Positions 10,501 through 20,019 of a stretch of DNA of 46,464 nucleotides are shown one piece after another (positions within the stretch are counted from its first letter, which is position 1; each line of letters begins with the position of its first letter). The notes beneath the pieces were generated by a model, which saw only the letters and a list, made by a program, of their open reading frames with translations, searched no databases and was not told the DNA's origin. The DNA lies in assembly GCA_903772945.1 (NCBI GenBank), contig CAICTM010000822.1, positions 1 through 46,464 of the forward strand. Reading direction: 5' to 3'. Source of the DNA: Seminavis robusta. Its lineage: Eukaryota; Bacillariophyta; Bacillariophyceae; Naviculales; Naviculaceae. The position numbers were made by a program, and so were the translations under genes.

Positions 10501-11624
10501 GAATGGAATTTTCAGAGGAAATATCATGGGTTTGGCAGAAGGAAACCAATGTGACTGGTGTTTGGGACACACTGGAATCAGTTGGTCCACTGGAGTTCGA
10601 ATTTTATCTTTATTCCTCTCTCATCCCGGTCAACAATGACACAGCCTATAGATTGATTTTATTTGACAGTGATGGTGATGGTTTGTCCCACGGTTGGATC
10701 ACTCTAACAGGATGCAATGAAACAGTGCTGTTTTCATTGCAGAGTGGTGAGTGGTTCTCTGAAATCACAGTTGACATCCTGGTTGGTACTGATGGCTCTT
10801 TTGACATCCCTGATTCAACTCCACCCGGATGGCCTGGCCCTTTTCCAACCATGCCTGGATCAGTCATGTTCAATCTCTACACCGATGCTTTTCCAGAAGA
10901 GACTTCATGGGTTTGGCAGAAAGAAACCCATGTGACTGGTGTCTGGGAGAAACTGGAATTGGGGGGTCCACTGGAGTTTAAGAACTATCTTTACTCCCCT
11001 CTCCTCCCGGTCAACACTGACACAGCCTACAGATTGATTGTATCAGACAGTTATGGTGATGGTTTGAACGTCCCTGGTTGGATTACTCTAACAGGATGCA
11101 ATGAAACAGTGTTGTTTTCATTAATGGGTGGTGAGAAATTTAATGAAACCATCGTTGACATCATGGTCGGAGCTGATGGCTCTTTTGACATCCATGATTC
11201 AACTCCACCAGAGTGGCCAGGCCCCTTTCCAACAATGCCTGGATCAGTAATGTTCAATATCCATACTGATAAAGATCCACAGGAAACATCATGGATTTGG
11301 CAGAAGGAAGCCAATGTGACTAGTTTTTGGGACGTGTACACAAAGGAATCAGATGGTCCACTGGAGTTTTCAAATTATCTTTACTCCTCTCTCTTCCTGG
11401 TCAGCCCCAACAACAGATATAGGCTGATTGTGTCTGACATTTATGGTGATGGTTTCTACGTCCCTGGTTGGATTACTCTGATGGCAGAAAACAAAACGGT
11501 GTTGTATTCCTATGTCAGTACGGATGATCTCTTATTTACCAGTGAGAGTGACTTCTCTGAAATCGTCATTGACATCATTGTTGGAGCTGAGGGTTCTTTT
11601 GACGTTACCAATTCTATGGCATGA
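7599..11624 (+). pseudogene. LRR membrane protein with three GDG-type repeats, frame-broken
   Basis: The chosen start is ATG 7599 (MSNKPLNEAS); an in-frame ATG at 7389 is an alternative. The product has a disordered N-terminus with RLNNP and L-x-F-[FL]-P motifs, then PPGAYINVPGE at about 8470. An ADPVDLQ segment precedes a membrane helix (about 8780-8850). Outside the membrane come a PSELPSFAPTG stalk, a W-x-WLANHQN, LPEWRKTQL and DDTVEECDWF domain (about 9000-9230), about a dozen LRRs (9330-10340), and three repeats of about 125 residues (10440-11620). The repeats share SWVWQKE and YRLI-x-x-D-x-x-GDG, the first with DSDGDG. The frame changes near 8560-8615 and again by single missing bases near 9859 and 9912, where CAAATTCC reads CAATTCC and GACCGG reads GACGG. 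If these are sequencing errors the gene is intact. Extracellular ligand binding is inferred from the LRRs. Confidence 0.8.
9470..10045 (+). repeat. Near-identical 72-bp LRR modules
   Basis: The segment is a DNA-level tandem array in which each 72-bp module contains forms of GGTCAAATTCCTTCTGAG and CTTGGGCTCCTGACCTCATT. Each module encodes one 24-residue plant-type LRR. The same wording recurs in inverted orientation at about 20700-21220. Such uniformity among modules points to recent expansion or gene conversion, and it also makes short-read polishing unreliable here. Confidence 0.75.
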
Positions 11625-12254
11625 TGGTTTCACTTTATGAGTTTTACGTATTTATGAATTCCATGTTGCTGCACATCATATTATATATAAACAACTTTAG
11701 AACTGTAACTACAATGCAACTTGTTTCATTTGTGATTGGGCATACTGTCTTGTTGTTGCTATAGTCTAGCTATATAGGTAGTACTGTAGCTAGCTAGCCA
11801 GGTAGCACCGTTCCTTGGGAGTAGAAAACAAATACTAAATAGATACGTTAAGGAGCGGGGGGGCGAAGCTAGGCAAAGCAGTGGCTGCGGTGGTGGGTGG
11901 CTGTTGTGGTGGGTGGCTGTTGTGGTGGGCGTACGGGGAGAGATACTTTCCCGTGTACCGTACCGGGAGAGATAATACTTTCGCGTTTACCGTACCACCG
12001 GTATACGGCGTTGTCATGGTGTTTTGTGGAAGCCAGTGAGGTTGTGACAACATGCCATGGCTGCTAAGGTGTAACGGTAGGTTCCGCGGTTCCTGGAGGG
12101 TCAGTGCAGTCATCGGACTCTGGATCGCTCATCCTCACATCATCATTCAATCCATCGATCCTTCCCTTCATTGCTTGAGTGAGTGATAGTCCGTCCTCCC
12201 AGTACCATCTATCATACCAGACAAGCCAGTACTAGTACTTACTTGCAGCCCAAG
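11625..12254. other. Intergenic, with short tandem repeats
   Basis: This is the 3' region of the LRR gene and the 5' region of the glycosyltransferase gene. The first 50 bases after the LRR stop match those after the LRR stop at 20020 on the other strand (TTTATGAATTCCATGTTG in both). At about 11883-11930 a short unit, GTGGTGGGTGGCTGTT, repeats. At about 11936-11995 a GGGAGAGATA...CCGTACC unit of about 30 bp occurs twice. No gene is seen. Confidence 0.5.
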
Positions 12255-15200
12255 ATGAGACGGTCTCCGCAACTGAGCACTCCCTCTAGCAGCAACAACA
12301 GCAGCAGATCCAAATCTGGCAATGCTGGTAGCAATGCCGCTATTACTAGTAGTAATGCTAGTAGTAAATACCACAAGAGACGACGCAGTGGTGGTTGGCT
12401 GTTGAAGCTGTGGGGAAGTTTGATGTTTGTGGGAGGATCCGTTTGGATTTCAGTCCATTTCTGGGGGGCTTCTTCTACTTCATCATCTATTACTGCTACT
12501 ACTACTACTACTACTACTACTAGCAATAGCAAACAAAGAAGAGACGAAGCTCTGATTGCTCCTCCTTTTGCTCTTTCCAAAAAAGTCAATGACAATACAA
12601 AGCAAGGTCTTCAACAACAAAAATGGTCGCAAGCCATGCAACACAAAAATAACAAAAATAAGAAGAATAATCAAACCAAGACTGGTGCTGGTGACAAAAA
12701 TAATAATAATAATGATGTGACGCACAATTGGATGCAAAAATGGGGCGGCAAAGGTCACAAACTCCATCAAAAAATGATCAAAACATTTCAGGAAGGGCAG
12801 AAAAAAAATCAGACACTCCTCAAATCATCAGCAGCAGCAGCATTATTGTCTAGAAGAAAGGATCCATTTGTTCATCATCCAGGGCAGCAACCTAATATTG
12901 CACAAACACAAACACAAGCACAACTACTGAAACCAGAGGAAATCTTGCTGACAGAATTGGAACAACCTCCCCATAAAACTATTCCAGAAAAGTCAGAAGA
13001 AAAGTTTGCTTCAGACTATTGGAGCAAACCTTCTTCTCCGCCTACAAAAAAGAAGAATCAACAATCCACAAAACTATTGTATCCCCCCTCCAATAATAAT
13101 GGCACGGCCCCATTTGCATATGCCTTTTATCTGGGAGGCATTCCTTCGCAAACCAAATCTTGGACTGCCACCATGCGAAAAAGCAATGCGCCAAAGAAAC
13201 CCAACAAGGACGATTATCGAGGATTACTCTACAATATTCTCGTCAGTGTCAAATTGTTACGGGATGCCGGTAGTCGCGCCGATTTTGTACTCCTCGTCAA
13301 TATGGTCGACGCTCACACCGAGTTGCCTTTGACGGATGTACGCTATCTACAAGCATTGGGCATTCGCATCCTGTACACACCCTCGACACCCGATATTACC
13401 AATGAAATCATGACGGTACCCTTTGAAAAATTTCGAATCCTCGATTTGGTACAGTACCAACGCATTTTGTTTCTCGATGCCGATATTACGCCCCGGTGCA
13501 ATTTGGATTATTTGATGGAATTGAGTTTGCGCTCTGGCGACGACAGCAATATATTGCAAGAAAACATGTTACTCAGTATGGGCAATACACCTGCCACCGG
13601 ACGCATTTTCATGGTGACACCACGACCCGGCGATTTCTATCAATTTGTCGATCTCTTGCCCATACGGACACGGGATGCCGGGATTCGCATGACATGGAAT
13701 CCCAAAGGAGGATGGGGATTTCGACCCACGCATTTTCAAACACTCGAGGCGCCCACGTCGATTCAACATGGATATGTCTTTGAAGGCGGTAATTCCGACC
13801 AGGGCATGTTGTACGAATGGATCAAATATCAAGTTCCATTTCGACACTCAAATAGTGGTGTCAGTATTGTCATTGGACCGCAGATTCAAAATTGGAACAT
13901 GGCCACGACACTACCGGACGATCGAACGTCCTACGAAGTGTGGGATGGAACTGCCAAGGAAGACAATCAAAAACAGTATTTGATACACCGGGCCGTCGAA
14001 CCCAATGCGCTCTTGGCACATTCCTGTTTGCCACCAGCCGAAGCACAACAATTGGCACAACTCGAACCGGATCGTCCGACGATTCATCCACAAGGAGTCG
14101 CACCGTATCAAGATTTTGAATTGTGGACGTACGGAAAGAGTGGAACGTATCCTTGGAATCGACCCATGGCACCCACCGACACGTCCGACGACAGTATTCG
14201 TCACGAACGATGGTTTCATATTTTGAAACAATTGGATGCATTGCTCGACATGAATCTTGGATTGAGTAGTGATCGTGGTAGTGATAGTAGTCAGACGTCG
14301 GTGCAACGGCGATTGGAAGAAGAGGGAGAAGACGAAATGGAGGAGGAAGGTGCAGGAGGAGAAGGCGAAGAAGAGGGCGAAACGGAGGAGGAAGGTGAAG
14401 AAGTGGAGGAAGGTGAAGAAGAGGGAGATGGCGAAACGGAGGAGGAAGGTGAAGGGGGAGAAGAAGGTGAAGCAGAGGAAGACGAGGCCGAAACTGAGGA
14501 AGAGGCAAACAACGAAGACGAGGCAAATGACGAGGACGGAGGTGAGGAGGGGGAAGAGGAAGAGGCAAACAACGAAGACGAGACAGACGATCAAGGGGGC
14601 GAAGGAGAAACGGACGGTGATGATGTTGAAGGAGAAGAGACGGGCAACAATCAAGAGGATGTAGATGGGGGAGATGACGGCGGCGAAGGAGAAGAGACAG
14701 ACGAAGAAAACAATCAAGAAGATGAGACTGGGGAGGACAACGGGCAAGGAGATGAAGAGGGCGACACCGACGAAAAGCAAGACTCTACGGAGGAGGAGGA
14801 GAAAACAGCCGACAATGACGCAGAAAACGATGTCAACGGTGAATCCAACGCCGCCGATAACTCAGCCGACAATACCCAAAACTTCCTAGCCGAGAAGCCC
14901 AAAGATGCCGAGGATCCTCCATCCAACCCGAAATCCAAGAAGGGTGCGAAGAAAGGCAAGAAGAAACAGAAGGAGAAGAAAAACAAAAAGAATAAGAAAG
15001 ACAAGAAGAAAAACAAGAAGAAGAACGATGCCAAGGGGAAGAGGAAGAAGGGCAAGCCTACCCGGCCTCCCGTCGAACACAACTGGCGCTACATTCCAAC
15101 CGTGCCAATGCTACGGTTAGTCCCCATGTGGAGCGAAGGTGTCAAAGCGCTTCGACAATGGGCCTACCGAATTGTGGATACTTCCCTTGGCTACATTTCC

Positions 15201-17250
15201 TGGGAACCGCCAACCTTACCAGAATCGGTTCTTCTGAAAACGGCCGACAAGGATTTGAGGCAAAAGTGTCAATGCCCCAACACCATACAGCTCGACCCTT
15301 GCTCCCGAAACGAGGAGTCTATGGAGGACTGGTTGAGTCGCCGAATCCCGTACTATCTGTCGAAGCAAAGACCGCTTTGTCCACGGGCTGCAAAGCACAC
15401 GATGCATGTTGTTATGCCGTTTCATGACTTGGAACCAGCAGTTCTCGAGAGCACAGTGTGTTCCATTGCCTGCCAAGACTACCCGCCCGAAAAGATGTCT
15501 ATTCTTCTCTACGATGACGGTTCCGCAGACCCCAATGCGGTGGAGGAGTTCTGCATGGATCATCCAATTGTCGAATTCGAGCCTCTTGACATCAAGGGCG
15601 CTGCCAAGGACCCAGCCGCAGAAGAAACCCTCAATTCACATGCTTGGAATCACATAGACAGCACCATGTCGACAGCTGGCAACGAAGGCGTGACCACACG
15701 TTGCGTCCGTTCCAAGAAGCACGAAGGGTCTAGCGGAGCTGCCTTTTGGTCTCTTCGAATGGTCGAACGCTTGGCGCAGCCAAATGATGTCGTAGTCATG
15801 ATCTCGGATGGCGAGTTCAACTCTCAGAATGCATTGGAAATCATTAATGACGTGCACGTACAAGGCGGCGGATGGGTGGGATATCTGCCGTGGCCAAAGA
15901 CAAAAGACGGCAGTGTCCTGTTGGAGTTGTCCACCGACCCGGTGGCATCGTTCCGACCCAAAAGACGTCTTAAGCCATGGTGGCGTTTCCAGTATCCCTT
16001 TACCTTCAAAGCCCATCTATTGAGCAGCGTGACACTGAAGGATTTTACCTACAAAGGGAAAAAGTTTCTGGCTGACAAGGCCAATATCGGATACATGATC
16101 CGAATGCTAGAGGTTGCGGGACGTGATCGTATTGGTTCGTTCAAAAGACAGATATTTGATAAGCGGATACCGTCTTCAGTGGGCAATGCGGGGGATGCAG
16201 ACATCGTCCAAGAGCAGCTTTCATCCATTGATGCGCTTTCGGCGTCGAGTGCAAAAAACGCACCGATTCATGTGGTCATGATGTGCTCTGAAAATATGGA
16301 CATTTTCACGGAGCAATTGACGAAGTTGCAGGCCCAAACCATTGCGAGGAAGCGTTGGATCAATTTCCATGTGCTCTGTGGTCAGTCAAATTTCAAGGCT
16401 GATAATGAACAAACTGTGGACGCATTTAAATCTCAACAGAAGACGCAATCTTTTTTGGAGGGACGAAAACCTATCAAGGTCACCGTGGTGGACTCCAGTG
16501 TCGGCGGAACTTCGGGCGACTTTGAGAGATTGCAGTACGTCCACCAACTCCGTCAGAGGGTGCCCCTGGAGTATGTTGTGTTACTGGATAGTGATCAGTA
16601 CATTCATGACAACTTTTTGACGGGCATGCTGAAGAATCACAATCCGACGAGCATCACGTCAATCTACGGAAGGTCCTTCTCGCCCAGGGATCGTCCATTT
16701 CATGTGTCGTTTAACGCAACGCAGATACGCCTTTCGCATCTTTTGGAGAAAGGAATGCCCACATTGTGGTCGTTTGTGTACGTCAACCTTGGTGGTGCTG
16801 TTTTTGATGCGAATCTCTGGTTACTTGACAGGCAGCTACTGCGTCCAGGCCGTGATTTGACCGAGCTCGCAGACGCCTCAGACGTGTGGGTATCCTTTGT
16901 GATGGATGGATTGCTCGGATGGAACATGAACCGATATTCGCCGAATCAGCTCTCGTTGTTCTCCATACCGTGGCTGGATAATAAGGAGTATAGGCTCAAG
17001 GTGAATGGTGAGATTACAAAGCCAGAAGTAGAACGGATAAGAAAACTCAACAACAAGGCTCCACCTGACGGAACAAAGGAACAGAAGATGATGCGGGCAT
17101 TTGAGCGGCTGCAGAAGACTTACCAATGGAACGTCGTTCGTCGCCCAAGAGCAACATACAGGCTTCCCGATATTGAGCCGGTGCCAATTGCCAAGAACAA
17201 GGCTCATGATCACAGGGGCCAAACGACGACTGACATGATGACGCCTGCTT

Positions 17251-17281
<31 letters not shown>

Positions 17282-18194
17282 GAAAGGGAACACCAAGCGC
17301 GCGTTTGTCTGCGTGACAGGGCAGTTCGACCGATTCGAGTTACGAAGCAAGATTGACAAGTTGATGGTCCCCATCCAAAAGGCCGGCTACTCGATAGATG
17401 TAGCACTTGTGGTATCCAATGGGACAGCGGCATTTACCAATTTGCGGTCCAAGAGGAACTCCACAACGCCATTCTATACAAGCTGGGATCGAGCTGTCAA
17501 CGACTTGCAAAAGGCAAATGTCAATGTTGTTTCCAACGACGGTGCCTACGAGAAATTGGAAGACCCTTTTGTTCCTCAAAGCTATGTCAAGTTGCTCGAA
17601 TTTGCCCAAAATAAACGAACGTACGAGGAGCAGGAAGAACGTGCCAAGAACCACGCACGAATCTTTGACTCGTATCGACGCTGTCTCGAGTACGCGGATC
17701 AGGAAACGGAGAGAGTCACGGGGAACAAATTGAATCCTTATTATTATGATGTCTACGTTCGCATTCGAGATGATATTGGTTTGCGACGTAACTACGACGA
17801 AAAGGCCATGGCCGATGCCTTTCCTCCTCCACCGAATAGTCTGATTGTGACTCCCTGTCGCAGTTGGAAAGGAATGAACGACCGATTTGCCGTGATTTCT
17901 CCCGATATTGCCCGCACGTACTTTCAACGACCCGCGGAATACTTTTTTGGTGACACTCGGTTCATCTACGACAATGGAGCCGTTAGCAATCCGGAAACCA
18001 TGTTGTTGTACACGTACACGACTGCCAAAATTCATGTGTTGGGACACCGGACACTGTATGGATTGTGCCGCATGTACAAGCTGGAGGCGTCCGGAACGCC
18101 CCGGTTTTTGAGAGATGACGTGAAACAGGACAAGTGTCCCGAGCCAGATCCCTATCGGCCGAGATTGTATCAACTGTATGGCTGGTCGCTGTAA
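12255..18194 (+). CDS. Giant membrane-anchored multi-domain glycosyltransferase (about four GT-like domains)
   Basis: An uninterrupted frame gives 1979 residues from ATG 12255, the first ATG in frame. A short basic, Ser-rich N-terminus leads to a membrane helix at about residues 45-70, which suggests a type II Golgi or ER protein. Residues about 286-640 look like a GT8 glycogenin-type domain: AFYLGG, long helices, then LDADI with the metal-binding DxD at D408 and D410. A very acidic stretch (about 685-875) and a Lys-rich stretch (about 892-935) follow. Residues about 1049-1240 look like GT2, with YDDGS at 1086-1090 and ISDGE near 1185. Residues about 1338-1560 look like a second GT-A domain, with LLDSDQ (D1445, D1447) and a DVWVSF segment. 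After an Asn run, residues 1683-1979 form a fourth domain (AFVCVTGQF, YDVYVRIRDDIG), possibly also GT-related. Glycan assembly is inferred; donor and acceptor are unknown. Confidence 0.88.
14310..14880 (+). repeat. Acidic low-complexity coding repeat (Glu/Gly-rich)
   Basis: The segment is an imperfect GAGGAAGGTGAAG-like repeat within the glycosyltransferase gene. It encodes about 190 residues that are mostly Glu, Asp, Gly and Asn. It probably forms a flexible charged linker between the GT8-like and GT2-like halves and sits directly before a Lys-rich stretch. Long open frames on the opposite strand here are by-products of the composition. Confidence 0.85.
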
Positions 18195-18308
18195 TAAATA
18201 ATAATGGCTGAGCCAAAGAAGTGGTGCAAGTATGATAGAATGGGTGCATATTTCGTGTTTAGAAGTTAGGTTAGTTACTATTACTAAGATAGCTTTGGCT
18301 TATTATAG

Positions 18309-19214
18309 TTAGAATGGTAGAAACGGTAGCATTTTGTTCTTGTTGTTGTTGTTTGTCTGTTTTTTGTTGTTATTGGTCACACGTGGAGGCAACTGTTTTC
18401 TCATGCAAACAATGGTGGTGCTGGTACTTTCGAGATTTCCCGTTTTGGTCGGCAACAGTGTTTTTGCGGTTTCATCTTTCCACAATGTCTTGTATCCCAA
18501 CTTTTGGTATAAGCGGACGGCCGGTGTATTTCGTTGTTCCACATACAAGAAACATTCGTCGTATCCCCATTCGTCTTGTTGACATGCCTCTTCTACCGCT
18601 GCCACTAATTGTTCGGCAATCCCCTGGCGTCTGTAATTACGTGACACGACCAGGTTGCTCATGACGGGGGCATATTTCATTTTGGTGTCCCATCGTCCCG
18701 TGGGTTTTGCGGGAATAATGTCCGGCAAGATCATGGCAAGTAGTGGTAGTAATAATGGTTGTTTGGGTGCTTCTTCTTCGGCAAAGATGGTGACGGCGTC
18801 CACTTGTACTCCTGCACATCCAATAATGTTGTTTTGTTGTTTAGTATCTTTGCAAAGTAACAATTGGGAGGCGAGTGGTGCTGTTGACGATGATGAGTAC
18901 CTTCGTTTGAATTCAACGTATTGTTGTGCTTGCAGTGTTTTATTTTGTGATTCTGTGAGTTCGTTTGCTCCACCTCCCACTTTTCCCCTCCAAAAGGAAT
19001 CCACGAATAGATCTGTCACCAATCGTAATTCATCATCTTGACGACCTCGTTGTTGCTTGGGATTCTTCCAGGGTTGGACAGTGTATCGACCAGTCCTACC
19101 AGCAGTAAGGCGGCTCAAGAGACCAAAGGATGACACAAATGGGAGATTACAACAGAAGAAGAAGCAGAAGAAGAAGAGTGCGGATAATGATTCAGATACC
19201 CGTTGTCGATGCAT
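18309..19214 (-). CDS. GNAT-family N-acetyltransferase, probably plastid-targeted
   Basis: The chosen start, ATG 19214, gives 301 residues and places a hydrophobic signal peptide (ALFFFCFFFCCNL) close to the N-terminus. In-frame sequence continues upstream to ATG 19355, but that would bury the signal. The likely cleavage VSS|FGLLSRL puts Phe at +1 and is followed by a basic Ser/Arg segment, as in the bipartite plastid presequences of diatoms. The acetyl-CoA-binding motif A is RRQGIA at about 195-200, in a VVSRNYRRQGIAEQL context. Motif B is LYVEQRNTPAVRLYQKLGY at about 223-241. These are the standard GNAT signatures. The substrate (a protein N-terminus, Lys or small amine) cannot be told. The Asn/Lys-rich tail is low complexity. 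The gene converges on the glycosyltransferase gene with only 114 bp between stop codons. Confidence 0.85.
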   Translation of the reverse strand: MHRQRVSESLSALFFFCFFFCCNLPFVSSFGLLSRLTAGRTGRYTVQPWKNPKQQRGRQDDELRLVTDLFVDSFWRGKVGGGANELTESQNKTLQAQQYVEFKRRYSSSSTAPLASQLLLCKDTKQQNNIIGCAGVQVDAVTIFAEEEAPKQPLLLPLLAMILPDIIPAKPTGRWDTKMKYAPVMSNLVVSRNYRRQGIAEQLVAAVEEACQQDEWGYDECFLYVEQRNTPAVRLYQKLGYKTLWKDETAKTLLPTKTGNLESTSTTIVCMRKQLPPRVTNNNKKQTNNNNKNKMLPFLPF

Positions 19215-19543
19215 TGTTGCCAAGGTTAATCCACAAAATGAGAAATCAGCTTGGCTTGTCACTCCCTTCCCTCTTGTGAAAACGATCGATAGCTTACTAG
19301 TACTGTGTGTGCGGTTAGAGGGAACTGTGGGGGGAATGGGACGCCAGAGAACCATGCAGTGCAATGGGCCAGAACGCCTCCCTTATTATTGTGAAGCTGG
19401 CTGCAGTCCATTGCCACCGATTTTCGTCCAACTCAATTGAAGCATGCGGGTGAATTGCGTCAGTGAACTGCAAGGCTGAGTCACTCACTGAGTCAGTCAG
19501 CTCGTCAATAATAAGCCAGCGGCGCTGTGATAGCTCGCAGAAA

Positions 19544-19740
19544 GCTGTCATTCCCTCATTGTAAACTTCTTTTTTAAAAGCTATCCCTAGCTAATTAACG
19601 ACCACACTCGAATGCGTCGCGTGTTGCCGCTAATACATAATTTCCAGCTGTCATTCCCTTATTGTAATAACTCTAGTAGCTAGATAGCCTTTACAGCTCC
19701 TGCTGGATTATTGTGTTTTTTGTGCTGAGTGCACTAATAA
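19544..19740 (-). repeat. Left arm of an inverted repeat pair flanking an LRR gene
   Basis: Read on the minus strand, this arm runs from TTAGTGCACTCA through a Cys-free AT-rich stretch to two copies of TTACAAT(G/A)AGGGAATGA about 105 bp apart. A degenerate stem-loop (19599-19629) lies between the copies. The same elements occur in the same order at 23341-23625 on the plus strand. The two arms are therefore inverted relative to each other and enclose the LRR gene at 20020-22861. They could be terminal inverted repeats of an element, or two insertions of one repeat family. Confidence 0.65.
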
Positions 19741-19834
19741 CCTGATGATGGTGGAGGGGCAGAAGGTGTGACTTCCAAAAAGAAATTAAGCCAGCAGAGG
19801 TTTCAGTGTGGAAGAAGAGACCCCTATTATAGCT

Positions 19835-19935
19835 CAAAGCAGAGACACCCCAGCTAGCCAAAAGCAGAGACACCCTAGCTATTATAGCCAGAGGCAGAGA
19901 TACCCGGCTAGTGAGAAGCAGAGACGTCGATTCTG
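19835..19935. repeat. Short tandem repeat, AAGCAGAGACACCC-type
   Basis: A unit of about 24-30 bp containing AAGCAGAGACACCC and AGCTAGCC or TATTATAGCC occurs about four times with drift. It lies between the left repeat arm and the 3' end of the LRR gene. It has no coding content. Confidence 0.6.
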
Positions 19936-20019
19936 CAGGGCAATCGTTGTTTGGTACATGTACGATACAGATATTCAACATGGAATTCATAAAGAAGGAA
20001 AATTCATACAGTAAAACCA

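Noticed and set aside
13870..15082. Long minus-strand open frames rich in Leu, Pro, Ser or Phe opposite the glycosyltransferase gene
   Set aside because: They are the antisense of the Glu/Gly and Lys codon runs; GAA and GAG read as TTC and CTC. The plus-strand frame is 1979 codons long with clear domains.
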